DNA of 48,916 nt, from the NCBI GenBank assembly GCA_030849075.1, contig JASAOO010003372.1:1-48916 (forward strand), read 5' to 3'. Below the pieces are notes generated by a model that ran no database searches, was not told the DNA's origin, and saw only the letters and a program-made list of their open reading frames with translations. A program made the translations under genes and the position numbers. The stretch's first letter is position 1, and each line of letters opens with the position of its first letter. Origin of the DNA: Zelonia costaricensis (lineage: Eukaryota; Euglenozoa; Kinetoplastea; Trypanosomatida; Trypanosomatidae). Shown piece after piece: positions 10,901 through 19,729 of this stretch.

Positions 10901-12038
10901 GCCAGTCGAACCAGCGGAAGACGTACCGAGTGTGCCGCATGGGCACTTCGATGGGCTGCGAGGAGTGCGGCGCTACGGCCGGCGCCCGGGCGGCGTGACG
11001 CACAGCACGCAGGTAGGCAGACTTCGCGGGCAGGGCAGCCTGCAGGACGCGGTGGAGGCTGCGGGGGTGGCGGCGCAGCCAGTGTGCCTCGAGGTACATG
11101 GCAGGGAGCGGCGCATCGGGGGCATCGTCAGCATTCCGGCTCTGCTCACCTCCGCACTCCTCTGCCCGCACGCTGTACAGGCGAGTCCGGGGAGCATCGG
11201 CACGAGGGAGCGCAGCGGTCCAGGGGTCAGCCGAAGGAGGCGCTGACGCAGTGCGATCAAGAGCCGGCGCCTCTATCGTCTTCATGATCTCCGTCTTCCA
11301 TCGCTGCCTGGGTTGGCAAAGAACCTGCGCGGCGGCCCCTTGGCAAGCGTCACGCCGCCGCTTCAGGCCCGGTGCGTCGGACCGCAGCCGGCCTGCAGGT
11401 GGACACCGACCGCCTCTGGCAAAGGGGCGTAGCACGTCTGGAGCCGCGTGCTTGAGCGCGGGACCGAGTACCTGCAACCCACCCGCCATCGCTTCCAACT
11501 GAACCACCACGGCACAGTACATCTCCATAAAGCCCATCGCGGCAGGTCCGAGCGAGGCGGCCAGCGCGGCCCACCACGCGTGCCGTAGAAGCGTGTCGGT
11601 AAGCGGCCGACGTGCGGTGTTGGTGTAGAGCAGCCACGCAGTGGCAGACGAGCAAGACGAGGCCTGACCGGCTGCCCGAGTGCCACTTCGCTTTCCTCGT
11701 GTCGCTCCACACGGCATAAAAGGTGTTGGGGCACCCACCGCGTGAGGCCGAGCAGCAAAGCCAGTCGATGTGGCTCCTGCATGTTCTGCAGGGACGAGCG
11801 CAGAGGGGGCAGCGGGTATGTGGGGCCCTGGCCGAGGGGCGCTGAGGGCAACGTAAATGATCACAAGAAAGGACTGGTTCGGCGGCAGGGCAATGCTGCG
11901 GGCTGTCGTCACGGAAGAGGAGAAGGGTGTTGGGCCCGGGACGGCAAAGGTCAGCTGCAACTCGAAGTACTCCAGCAGGAACGCCTTGAGCGACAGCGGG
12001 CCAGCAAAGCCGGGGATCGCTGGAAACGAGGCGGACAT
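7920..12038 (-). CDS. TERT: telomerase reverse transcriptase
   Basis: Catalytic protein subunit of telomerase, which adds telomeric repeats by copying the telomerase RNA in the nucleus. The motifs are in TERT order. A T-motif region lies near residues 570-615, with an LFF-x-x-x-W element. Motif 1/2 has LRPI near 696-699, motif A has Asp869 in CDASRCYD, and motif B' has QGSP from Gln1019. Motif C is RRVDD with Asp1058 and Asp1059, and motif E is the WCGLLL primer grip typical of TERT. A C-terminal extension follows. Asp869, Asp1058 and Asp1059 form the metal-binding triad and all are intact. The length is 1372 aa from the ATG at 12038. The frame stays open to 12185, but the extra residues are low complexity. 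The spacer between motif 2 and motif A is large (about 165 residues) and basic. From memory this corresponds to LmjF.36.3930. One caution is that the first AG after the strongest pyrimidine tract lies just inside the coding sequence. Confidence 0.95.
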   Translation of the reverse strand: MSASFPAIPGFAGPLSLKAFLLEYFELQLTFAVPGPTPFSSSVTTARSIALPPNQSFLVIIYVALSAPRPGPHIPAAPSALVPAEHAGATSTGFAARPHAVGAPTPFMPCGATRGKRSGTRAAGQASSCSSATAWLLYTNTARRPLTDTLLRHAWWAALAASLGPAAMGFMEMYCAVVVQLEAMAGGLQVLGPALKHAAPDVLRPFARGGRCPPAGRLRSDAPGLKRRRDACQGAAAQVLCQPRQRWKTEIMKTIEAPALDRTASAPPSADPWTAALPRADAPRTRLYSVRAEECGGEQSRNADDAPDAPLPAMYLEAHWLRRHPRSLHRVLQAALPAKSAYLRAVRHAARAPAVAPHSSQPIEVPMRHTRYVFRWFDWRPPTGGSGAATTRRSRFDVASHLCRVLTCAVDQCSRLDLRGAALAHVGHLEAALHQQERGAEPWNVQRLAAPVGVVLSYLRTLLSTLRWSPSADASADGAATAAPDLLPFWGVDEAASERVLTALLSAVRGWLRAGRHAAYPVARFLDGVPVAQVPWLRGFYTARGSSPSSSSAARHARRERSQTQQRIWMQFALFLTQDVLPFLVRAAFSVTWGSKNAHELLFFPTLVWRRLVRRELRRTRAGSGQAASAVPDIAAGCGGDDAHGSRAQRQDEAWRAVRTARQVSRRGARATLATRSGKPSCLYAGIRFRPDRSKLRPIAVVRSASLRSLREVARGSPSPYSRAACVVRLLDRLGGGRDGTAPALPPTTATMLRWVQTRRERLRRQYRRQRRVQTASAPHAPHKGAMQDALRCLVSGVEAQRVGDGLPRLSNLSHQDEYAELRSFTEDVRASLGGQESQEAWVVGARGAGPSPHSPTLCAAGVTLVRCDASRCYDSLPQGRVMAAVASLVPHDTYRVLRFTALQALEREDLHKCAGAAELPTHALFRRSCVSRTVPSADVDEGRLVRIPRGHIYWEEEEESGLERGDGRGTRSRATRGISGPAVRALLCEHVQHHLVALQTGGAGGSSQLLEQHLGIVQGSPVAMLLCDHLFASVVDVALSRVLGEHVERSLLLRRVDDVLVATASPVAAQRCLRAMQRGWPSVGYVSNPSKLTLSSGSGALVPWCGLLLHDTTLEVSVEWGRISALLTSLRVGDPRLIHRGDREPLYFTLRFLAVLRMRVAPTALCRRLNSKARQLQTFYEVGLLWSRVVLAKVQEALPAAHTRTPAALLCRPLAACIVRLWQLLRGHQRFLAARQSACDVTEAEVQACVVTALHRTLQAKLRRLVACTAVAVLHHGRRRDRARRGSNRASVNRRGRAARRRGRRQRKHVLGSLRSFWWRAAADVEAQWRRCLHAARGQTCETAAAVDIVELLTDAGPASMHASALHATQL

Positions 12039-12805
12039 TCGTGTATGTGTGTGAGATGCGGGGAGGGGGGGGGAGGGGGCTGTGTTTATGTGGGTGGGTC
12101 TGGGTGCATGTGATCTATGTGCGGTGGACAAGAAACATGCCGCCGCGCCTCGCTTGCGTGTGTGCAAGACTTCCGTGTGGGTCAACGGCGCAGCGGCTTG
12201 TGCGCCTCCTCGCGTGAGGTAGCTGCCTTCGGGGTAATCCCGAGAGGCGAGAAAGCAGTTTTAAAAATGGAAGGAGTCGTCAAAGACGCAGATATCGGTG
12301 AGCTTTGCCACACAGGAATCTCCGCGTTGGCCAACCTTTGCACGCACTCTGTGCTTGAAATGACGCCGGCTGCGATGAGACGGGCTGTAGATGGTTGCGT
12401 GCCTGCGCGACGTAGCCTCAAGCGAGTGCTCCTTTTTGACAGCACACGCGCACACACTCATCCACCATGTGCGTGTGTGACAAAGGCGTGTCCGAAACGA
12501 CCAAAATGTGGACCTGCCGTCGTCGGCTTGCGCAAAGCGATAGAAACGCAGCCGTGGAATTGCGGCCCAGCTGCCCTCTGTCTTGTTTTCGTGTGTGTTG
12601 TGGATCTCGCCTCCTGAGAGCCCCGCCGCTCGTTTATTTGAGTGCAGATTGATGCGGGGAGAGGGAGGCGAAGGAAGGGGGGGGGTGAGCCGAGCACTGG
12701 GCACACGCACGGTGACTTCGGGAACCCGGCAAGAGCAGCGACAGCGACGCCCACACCTCGTCCTCCATTTCGCGGAGCGGCGCGAAGAGTCCTGTGGCGC
12801 GTGTC
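12039..12805. other. intergenic region upstream of TERT
   Basis: No gene seen. A strong purine tract on the plus strand at about 12060-12079 is the likely pyrimidine tract for processing TERT. The part near 12650-12690 is also G-rich. The rest is mixed and probably forms the 3' UTR of the 132-aa membrane protein gene. Confidence 0.65.
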
Positions 12806-13204
12806 TCACTTCTTCTTATCTCCGTCGCGGGCTGCGAAGGCGGCGTGAGCACGGATCAGTACGTCCATCTCTTCCACCATGTACCGCACCTTGGAGGCGG
12901 CGGTGGCAACGAGGGCTAGGAGAGCCAGGCCGATGATGCCCGTCAGCGTCGGCTGCCCCATGGCCGCCAGGAAGCTGCGCACAAAGACGATGGGCGGCGT
13001 TGGCTGAAGCTCGTAGCGGGACAGACCCACAAGCAGCAGGTTCGCCACGGCGGAGAAGAGAATGGAGAGCGACATGCCAGCCAGCAGAGCACCGAGGGCC
13101 AGGCGGAAGAAGCCGCCGGCGATGATGTGTGCCGCGCCGTAGAGCAGGACGGCACCGGCGACGAGCACGAACACCGCCGCCGCGGCAGCGATGATGAGCG
13201 CCAT
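12806..13204 (-). CDS. small multi-pass membrane protein, 132 aa, hypothetical
   Basis: Not recognised. From the ATG at 13204 the protein begins at once with a hydrophobic stretch (residues about 3-25). A further hydrophobic region follows at about 30-62, with Gly and Ala typical of packed helices, and another segment lies near 87-107. Three or four membrane helices are likely. The C-terminal 25 residues are charged and end in GDKKK, a lysine-rich tail that does not strictly fit the KKXX ER-retrieval rule because position -4 is Asp. The frame continues upstream to 13360, but those residues read like translated UTR. It lies between SAHH and TERT. From memory a small conserved gene exists at this place in L. 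major (3920). Location and role are unknown. Confidence 0.8.
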   Translation of the reverse strand: MALIIAAAAAVFVLVAGAVLLYGAAHIIAGGFFRLALGALLAGMSLSILFSAVANLLLVGLSRYELQPTPPIVFVRSFLAAMGQPTLTGIIGLALLALVATAASKVRYMVEEMDVLIRAHAAFAARDGDKKK

Positions 13205-13803
13205 GTGAAGTCGCTGCGGTCCGTACACGTGTGTGCGCGCGTGTCTTCCGTCGTGTGCGAGCGCAAAGCTAAGGGGGAGAATGCACTTCAGAAAGGAATG
13301 GAGCAGGGGGAGGTGCGAGGTGAGAGCAGCGACTCGTACGGCGTCTGCGCTCCTTGCCACAACCCTCGAGTCTGGGCGCGCGTCTACGTGAGCGTGTGTG
13401 AGGAAATCCTGTGCCGTGACGCGTACAGGTGGATGTGTTCGTGTGTGTGAATGGGTGTGCCAGACGAGAGGTAGATGACGGAAGCAGACTTTAACTCAAA
13501 ACAATGGCTACAGAGCGAGTCACGCCGTCCAACACACACGGCTGTGTTGGTTGTGCGTCGCCATTCTTGAATGGCATCACGCGGGTCCGCCTCCTGTACT
13601 TGCTTACTGCCGTAGGCTGCGGAAGGTGCAAACGCGACAGCCTGGCTGCCACCCACAGCAGCGCTGCCGGGTGCCTGCCTCACAGCCCATTGCCAGAGCC
13701 ACACAACGGAAAGGCGGGGAGCGCCTCACGCTGCACGTGCACACGCAACGCCTGCGGACGCGCAACGGGAGGTGGGAGGATGAGGCAGTAACCCCCCCCC
13801 CAT

Positions 13804-13820
13804 CCCGCCCTCGCCCGCCC
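13804..13820 (-). other. potential RNA G-quadruplex in the transcribed strand
   Basis: The plus strand has four CCC blocks separated by G, TCG and G, preceded by a ten-C run. The minus-strand transcript therefore carries four GGG blocks with loops of one, three and one base, a tight quadruplex consensus. It lies about 600 bases before the start of the 132-aa membrane protein gene, in the SAHH 3' UTR or the spacer. Confidence 0.5.
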
Positions 13821-14476
13821 GCCTTCCCTGTGATGGACAGCTTCAGCTTCTGTTCCTCCTTCTCCTTTATTCTTGAAGATCAACCTTTTCTCCTCCGAGA
13901 ATCGTTAGGGTAGGAGCTTTGTTAACCAGTATTGGCCACCTGCGACATCACGTAGACTTACACTCTCTTCTCACTGGGTGTGGGCGCGCGTGTGTGCGTG
14001 TCAACGTTCGAAAAGAAAAGAAAAAAAGAGCGTGGGTGAAGTCCGTGAATACAAAGAAGAAGAGGATCACAGCAAACACCTTTTCTTCTCTTTGGTTTTC
14101 ATTGCCTGCTATGGCGCGCGCACTTGTCGCTGAATCGCGTTGCTTCAAAACACGCCAAGCAAAAAACAAAGGCAAGAAGAACCACTGACCGAGCATGAAG
14201 AGGCAGCCATCCCCGGGGAGGGGGGAGGTGAGGGGAGGAGCACTGAACAGAGGGGAGGGAGAGGGATGTAGGAGATGGGCGGGTGGGGAGGGGGGAGGGA
14301 GGGCAAACGTGACAGAGTCGGACACGGGGAGGCCGCGCACACTCTTGCCACGATGCGTCACCACGACGTCGCCGCCGCATCGCCTTTGCTCCGTTTTCCC
14401 TCTCCTCGTCTCGTTGGGGGTTCTCTCACTCAGGGGCGAAAGAAGGAGGAGGAGGGGGTGACGAAAACGCGTGTGA

Positions 14477-14517
14477 GGGGGGGGGCGGGGGCGGGGCAAC
14501 CGGGTTGGGGTGGGGGG
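14477..14517 (+). other. potential G-quadruplex (plus strand)
   Basis: Blocks of nine, five, four, three, four and six G are separated by short loops. The structure would form in DNA on the non-template strand, and the transcript carries the C-rich complement. Confidence 0.45.
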
Positions 14518-15364
14518 ATAGAATTAGGAAGGCCGCTGTCAACCGACGCTGTCGCGTAACCAAGCCGCGCAGCACACAAAGCGCACGAGACACACACACA
14601 CGCACCGCTCACCCAACACCGCGACTCTCGTTCACAACCAATCAAGATAGAAAGCAAAAAAAAGGGGGAAAGGCCAAGGCAAAGAAAAACAGAAAAGGGT
14701 GGAGAAGCGCTGTGCACCCGGCAAGACGGTGGCGGCGGTCGCTTGTTCGCTGAAAGCGGGCCGCCTCGCCACGCTGCCACCACCCCGTACCTGGGAAGAG
14801 AACAGGGGTGTAGTGGCGCGTCGCGCGTGTCCTGGGATGGAAGTGGGCGATGGGTGCAAAAGAGGTACACACACGAGGCCGCGCTGCTCAGTCCGGGTCG
14901 ACGGGACGCGAAGGAGGCAGTGACGGCAGGTGCGTGAGCGCGTGTGCGCATGGGCAGAGAGGCAAAGATGAGGTGACAGGAGGAAGGCCGAGCACGTGCG
15001 TGCCGCAGTGAGGCAGGGGAGAAGGAGAGGAGAGCGCGAGTCGGTGGCGAGTCGGGAAGGCGGGCAGGGCAAGGCCCAGTTAGTTACCTCTCCGGTGCCA
15101 CGTCCCGCTCACCGAACCCGTCAAGCCACCGCGGCCCCTCTCACTCCACTGCTTCGCTCAGCACGTGGCCAGGCTTCTACTCGGCTGAAGTCCTCCCAGC
15201 CATCATCTCGTCCTCCTCTCTATCGCTTCTCATTTCCAGTGCGCAGCTGCACCTCAGCCACACCGAGTCGGCGCGCTGTGGCGCATCCACTCGACGTGCA
15301 CACACACACACGCACACGCACCTACACCTCCGCTCCCTGGCGCTCCGGCTTCTCTGTGCCGTGC

Positions 15365-16678
15365 TTAGTAGCGGTAGTGATCCGGCTTGAACGGGCCTTC
15401 GACAGGGCAGTTGATGTACTCCGCCTGCTTCGCCGTCAGCTTCGTCAGCTTGGCGCCGACGTGGGCGAGGTGGAGGGCGGCGACCTTCTCGTCGAGGGCC
15501 TTGGGCAGGAAGAAGACGCCGGCCTTGTCGCCGTGCGGGTACTTGCCCGAGTCGCGGTTCGTCCAAAGCTCGATCTGGGCCAGCACCTGGTTCGTGAAGG
15601 AGTTCGACATCACAAAGGACGGGTGGCCGCTGGCGCAGCCGAGGTTGACGAGGCGGCCCTTGGCGAGCAGGATGATGTGGCGGCCGCTCTCCATCGTGTA
15701 GCGGTCCACCTGCGGCTTGATCTCGACGTGCTCCTTCGCGTTGGCCTGCAGCCAGTCGACCTGGATCTCCGTGTCAAAGTGGCCGATGTTGCACACGATG
15801 GCGTCTTCGCGCATCCTGGGGAAGTGGGCCGAGGTGATGATGTCGTCGTTGCCGGTCGTCGTCACGAAGATGTGCGCGTCGGCGACGACGTCCTCGACGA
15901 GGACGACCTGGTAGCCCTCCATCGAGGCCTGCAGGGCGTTGATGGGGTCCACCTCCGTGACGACCACGCGGGCGCCGAAGGCACGCAGGGCGGCGGCGCA
16001 GCCCTTGCCGACGTCGCCGTAGCCGCACACGCAGCACGTCTTACCAGCGATCATGACGTCCGTGGCGCGCTTGATGCCGTCGACGAGGGACTCGCGGCAG
16101 CCGTACAGGTTGTCGAACTTGCTCTTCGTCACGCTGTCGTTGACGTTGATGGCGGAGATGGGGAGCTTGCCCTTGCCCAGGCGCTTGTACAGGTTCTTCA
16201 CGCCGGTCGTCGTCTCCTCGGAGATACCGAAGATCTTGGGCACGAGCTCGGGGTGGTGGTCGATCACCAGGTTCGTCAGGTCACCACCGTCGTCGAGGAT
16301 CATGTTCGGGAAGCCGTCGCCGCTGAAGCCCTTGATCGTCTGCGCGATGCACCACTCGTACTCCTCGTCCGTCTCACCCTTCCACGCGAACACCGGCACG
16401 CCAGCCTTCGCGATCGCCGCCGCGGCGTTGTCCTGCGTGGAGAAGATGTTGCACGACGACCAGCGCAGCTCCGCACCGAGCGCCTTGAGCGTCTCGATCA
16501 GCACGGCAGTCTGCACGGTCATGTGCAGGCAGCCGGCGATCTTGGCGCCCTTCAGCGGCTGGGAGGGGCCGTACTCGCGGCGCAGCTCCATGAGGCCGGG
16601 CATCTCGTTCTCGGCCAGCTCAATCGCCTTGCGGCCCCACTCGGCCAGGCTGATGTCCTTCACCTTGTAGTCCGTCAT
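15365..16678 (-). CDS. SAHH: S-adenosylhomocysteinase (adenosylhomocysteinase)
   Basis: Hydrolyses S-adenosyl-L-homocysteine to adenosine and homocysteine, removing the product that inhibits methyltransferases; a cytosolic, NAD-dependent enzyme, normally a tetramer. The protein is 437 aa, close to the 432 of human AHCY, and is collinear with it. Visible active-site residues include His52, Asp130 in LDDGGD, Lys185, Asp189, Asn190 and Cys194 in the [12 protein letters not shown] stretch, and His300 in GHFD. The NAD-binding loop is GYGDVG at 219-224, and the C-terminus is the family signature KPDHYRY. The roughly 40-residue insert of plant and Plasmodium enzymes is absent. The start ATG is at 16678, and the long frame upstream of it reads as translated UTR. 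A strong pyrimidine tract ends only about 10 bases before the ATG, so the 5' UTR may be very short. From memory it matches LmjF.36.3910. Confidence 0.98.
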   Translation of the reverse strand: MTDYKVKDISLAEWGRKAIELAENEMPGLMELRREYGPSQPLKGAKIAGCLHMTVQTAVLIETLKALGAELRWSSCNIFSTQDNAAAAIAKAGVPVFAWKGETDEEYEWCIAQTIKGFSGDGFPNMILDDGGDLTNLVIDHHPELVPKIFGISEETTTGVKNLYKRLGKGKLPISAINVNDSVTKSKFDNLYGCRESLVDGIKRATDVMIAGKTCCVCGYGDVGKGCAAALRAFGARVVVTEVDPINALQASMEGYQVVLVEDVVADAHIFVTTTGNDDIITSAHFPRMREDAIVCNIGHFDTEIQVDWLQANAKEHVEIKPQVDRYTMESGRHIILLAKGRLVNLGCASGHPSFVMSNSFTNQVLAQIELWTNRDSGKYPHGDKAGVFFLPKALDEKVAALHLAHVGAKLTKLTAKQAEYINCPVEGPFKPDHYRY

Positions 16679-17225
16679 GGTTGCTGTCTTTGAACGAGAA
16701 AGGCAAAGTGGGGGAGAAGGGGGGAAGGGAAGGGCGGCACAAGCGACGGTTGGGGAGAGACAGAGAGGAAGAGGCAGCAATGGAAGATGAACAAGAAATG
16801 AGTGTGTGACTGAATTCGCGGGATGTAACTGTCGGTGTGACAGTTGGAAAGAAAAAAGGGGGAAGGGGGGAGGAGGAGTCGCAGAGTGGGAGACAGGCAG
16901 TTTGGCATGCGCAGTGGATGGAAGGCGGCTATGCGGGCATCGCATCCCCCGTCCGCTGCCCCGTGGGTGGACAACGGAGGCTGTCGAAGGGGAAGCAAAG
17001 GCGGGGGAGGGGGGCTGGGGGTCAGTATCGAGCCGGTGCAGGAAGTGTGGCTGCTGGATAGCCGTGGTCTGCTTGCTGGAACGGGTACTCTCTTCTTTTT
17101 TTTCTTTCACAGGAGCCGCGAGTGTGGCGCACCTCCCGTTTGCCTTCTTTTGGGGGGCTTTCTGGAAGCAGACCCCCGCCAGACCAAAGCCGGGTGCAGC
17201 ACGGCAGCGGCGCACACGGCCGGTT
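16679..17225. other. intergenic region upstream of SAHH
   Basis: No gene. The plus strand at about 16700-16790 and 16845-16885 is purine-rich, giving pyrimidine tracts immediately upstream of SAHH. The remainder joins the end of the 250-aa gene. Confidence 0.7.
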
Positions 17226-17978
17226 TCAGGCGCCAAACTGCACGTACTCGGCTCTGTTTTGGGCGTCCACGTACACGGTGGCCGTCTCACCAGGGTGCTC
17301 CTGGGCCATCTGCGCAAACGCGATCACCGCGTCGACTGCGTTCCGGGCAAGGGTTATGTCGTCGCGCCGCTCCAGCGCGTCGCGGCAGGCGTGGGCAGCG
17401 CGGGTGGCGTCATCGAGCTCGGCGTCGCGCTGCTCCTCCATCGCGGTAGCAGCGTTGCTCGTCAAGCCGGGTGAGTCCAGGTTGCTCGGGTTGCTCTCGC
17501 CCATCAGCATGTCGCGAGTGGAGGAGAGGTGAAGGAGGAAGTCAAGGTTGCCGACGACGCGAAAGTGCGACGTGTGCAGCGGTGTCGTGCTGGCCCCGGC
17601 ACCGCCGCTCGTGTCCGCGAGCTGCGCCACCGGTCCCTCGTCTAGCTCGTCGGCGCGCTCCAGTGGCTCCATGAGCTGCACCTTGCGCGCTGCGTTGAGC
17701 TTCTCGACCCAGCCGTGCAGCGTGACGCACACCGTCGCCGCACCTGCGAGGTCGCGTGCCGTGCCGCGCGCCTCACCGAACGGCTCCAGCTCTCCGGCGT
17801 CGACGGCGTGCTGGTACGCTGGTGCGTCGAGAAAGGGCCCGGTGAAGTGCACTTCCACCGTGGCGCCGCGCGCGCTGTGAAACGCTGGCGCGATATGCAG
17901 AGCCGTGGCCAGGTCGGAGACGTACGCGGCGTACGCGTCCTCGGCGTAGAAGCCGATGTCAAGGTCCTCGCCCAGCAT
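17226..17978 (-). CDS. hypothetical protein, 250 aa
   Basis: No family recognised. The start is well fixed: an in-frame TAG lies four codons upstream of the ATG at 17978, and an AG is available nine bases before the ATG. The protein is acidic, with no signal peptide or membrane segment. The first 110 residues mix aromatic and small residues and look folded. A Gly/Ser/Thr-rich break near 120-135 follows. The segment about 178-230 is rich in Ala, Glu, Asp and Arg and is probably helical. The C-terminus returns to a beta-like pattern. It lies 0.5 kb upstream of SAHH and is probably cytosolic. It is a real gene by length, composition and cluster position; its role is unknown. Confidence 0.82.
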   Translation of the reverse strand: MLGEDLDIGFYAEDAYAAYVSDLATALHIAPAFHSARGATVEVHFTGPFLDAPAYQHAVDAGELEPFGEARGTARDLAGAATVCVTLHGWVEKLNAARKVQLMEPLERADELDEGPVAQLADTSGGAGASTTPLHTSHFRVVGNLDFLLHLSSTRDMLMGESNPSNLDSPGLTSNAATAMEEQRDAELDDATRAAHACRDALERRDDITLARNAVDAVIAFAQMAQEHPGETATVYVDAQNRAEYVQFGA

Positions 17979-17992
17979 GTTAGCGATCTAAC
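17979..17992 (-). promoter_or_regulatory. small inverted repeat touching the start codon
   Basis: GTTAG, a four-base loop, then CTAAC lie directly before the ATG of the 250-aa gene. The AG of the first arm is a good candidate trans-splice acceptor, which would leave a nine-base 5' UTR and split the hairpin on splicing. Confidence 0.35.
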
Positions 17993-18610
17993 CGCGCGCG
18001 GGGCATTCGTGAAACCCACCGCCTGGATGTTCTTGTCTGTTCCTGCGGCGGAACGACGGTGTGGCGCGAGCGGCGGTGGCAATACGGAGGGGAGAAGGGG
18101 GAGACAGAGTATGGACAGCGCACTCAAAAGGAGAGCGGGAGCGGGCGTTGGCGACGCGAAGCGATAAGGGCGAGGTCCTACGCAGCCACAACGCGGCACT
18201 GACCTCACAGCACACGACATGGCGAGCTTCTATGCACGGTGGAAGGGGGGGGGATGGGGTATGGGGGCACAGCCGCTGAGGGAGGAGGCAGCGCGCTCCG
18301 TTCCGTCGCACGATGCTCTCTCTCCCTCTCTCTCCCTCAACGAGCACGTGTGCCTCTCAACTTCCTCTTCCCACACACCGCCGTCACCGTCGATAGGCGC
18401 TCCTCTTCTTATTTCTCTCACTTGTGTAGTTCCTGTGATCAGTCAAGCGCTTGCTGAGCAAGACGCGAGGAGCTCGCGGGTCTCACCCCCGCCACCCGCC
18501 AAGCGCCTCCCCAACACCACAAAAGACATCCGTGGCACCTCACACGAATTCCCCCGTCACGTACCAACACAGACACACACACACACACGCGTGCACGTAA
18601 CCGTACTCCG
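17979..18610. other. intergenic region between the MAM33-family gene and the 250-aa gene
   Basis: No gene in about 630 bases. Purine-rich plus-strand sequence near 18060-18130 and 18240-18300 gives pyrimidine tracts for processing the 250-aa gene. The portion nearest 18610 is the probable 3' UTR of the MAM33-family gene and holds a short CA repeat near 18575. Confidence 0.7.
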
Positions 18611-19729
18611 CTACTTGCCGTGGGCACTGAGCCAGTCCTCGACCGGCTCGTCCAGCAGCTCCCGCTCGACGGGCGACAAGAAGTCGCCCTCGGGGCCGCG
18701 CACGCCGGACGGAATGAGCTGCTCCAGCACGCCGACGCTCCAGCGGAGGTAGTTGACGTGCTCCAGGTAGAAGACCCAGGAGGCGGCCCAGCGAACCCAG
18801 TCGAGACTGATGCCGTGGTCCTGCATGACGTCGTACAGCTCGTTCTGGAAGTCCAGCTCCAGGTGCCAGAGACACGGCCCGTCGTAGTACAAGTGTCGGC
18901 GCGCGCGCTCGCCCTCGTCGGACGGGTCCAGCAGGGCCGCCCGCTCCTCCGCCGTCTTGGGCGCGTACACGCGCACGTTGCGCATGTGCATTCCGCCCTC
19001 GTTTGACGCCATCGAGAAGTGCATCAGCACCCCGTTGCGCTCCACACACACCTCCAGCGGCGTCCAGTCCGCGAAGGTCAACACGGCGTTGAGCCGCGGC
19101 GGGTCCTTTAGCTCGATGCGGGCCCACGCGCGCACGGCCCCCATGCGACTCGCCCGCACTGCGTCACGGTGAAAGACGATGACGTTGTCAGCGGGGCGGT
19201 GCTGCACCGACCATGTGCTGTCGCCGTACGTCTCGACAGGGCGACTTGGTGCGTCGGCGACAGTCCCGCGCGCCTCCTCCGCACGTGGACTCGCCCCCGT
19301 AGCCTCAACGCGGGTGGCCTCTGCAGCTCCCCCCGCTGCAGCTTCGGTGGCAGACGCCGCTGGGGCCGCGTCCGCAGGCGCCGCGCCGGTGTTCTCTGTC
19401 GCCTCTGCGGTCCTGCTGGCGCCTGTGGCCGCGGGCAGCGGTGGGGGTGGCTTCGTGTAGTACTCACGCCGGATCTCGTCGCACAGGTCCTTGTATAGGG
19501 GGCGGAAGAGCTGGTAGTTGCCGGCGCCGTACTTGCCACACATGGCGTGCTGCCACGCCGTCTCCTCGTCCACCTCCTCACCCGTCGAGAGGTGGCGGGG
19601 GCGGTGTGCAAGCGACGTCCACGCCACCGCCGCAGCAGCAGCAGCGGTCCGCAGACGCCGCACCGCACAAACGCCTGATGCTCCCCGCGACAGCGCTAGG
19701 CTGCCCGAAGCCCTCTTAGCGCAGGACAT
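18611..19729 (-). CDS. MAM33/p32 (gC1qR-like) family mitochondrial matrix protein
   Basis: Probable mitochondrial acidic matrix protein of the MAM33/p32 family, called p22 in kinetoplastid work, where family members are linked to mitochondrial RNA handling and translation. From the ATG at 19729 it is 372 aa. Residues 1-48 are rich in Arg, Ala and Ser without acidic residues, like a mitochondrial presequence. The conserved core begins near 50 (helix), is interrupted by an Ala/Pro/Thr/Glu-rich insert at about 93-168, resumes as beta strands at about 172-260, and ends with two helices at about 288-342 that match the C-terminal p32 pattern (a Leu-Asp-Phe helix, then an Asp-Trp-Val helix and a Leu-Glu-His helix). 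The frame continues upstream to 19924, but those residues are Thr/His-rich UTR sequence. Family assignment is from pattern memory and is fairly, not fully, secure. Confidence 0.8.
   Translation of the reverse strand: MSCAKRASGSLALSRGASGVCAVRRLRTAAAAAAVAWTSLAHRPRHLSTGEEVDEETAWQHAMCGKYGAGNYQLFRPLYKDLCDEIRREYYTKPPPPLPAATGASRTAEATENTGAAPADAAPAASATEAAAGGAAEATRVEATGASPRAEEARGTVADAPSRPVETYGDSTWSVQHRPADNVIVFHRDAVRASRMGAVRAWARIELKDPPRLNAVLTFADWTPLEVCVERNGVLMHFSMASNEGGMHMRNVRVYAPKTAEERAALLDPSDEGERARRHLYYDGPCLWHLELDFQNELYDVMQDHGISLDWVRWAASWVFYLEHVNYLRWSVGVLEQLIPSGVRGPEGDFLSPVERELLDEPVEDWLSAHGK

Larger units (their letters stand above)
13205..15364. other. intergenic region between SAHH and the 132-aa membrane protein gene
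   Basis: No gene supported in 2.1 kb. It holds a sense-strand G-quadruplex candidate at 13804-13820, a plus-strand one at 14477-14517, and pyrimidine or purine tracts around 14190-14330. The 14.6-15.3 kb part is mixed sequence that should be the SAHH 3' UTR. Confidence 0.7.

Noticed and set aside
14996..16693. 565-aa open frame on the plus strand
   Set aside because: Antisense to S-adenosylhomocysteinase, with a Val/Leu/Asp/His-rich translation typical of a shadow frame.
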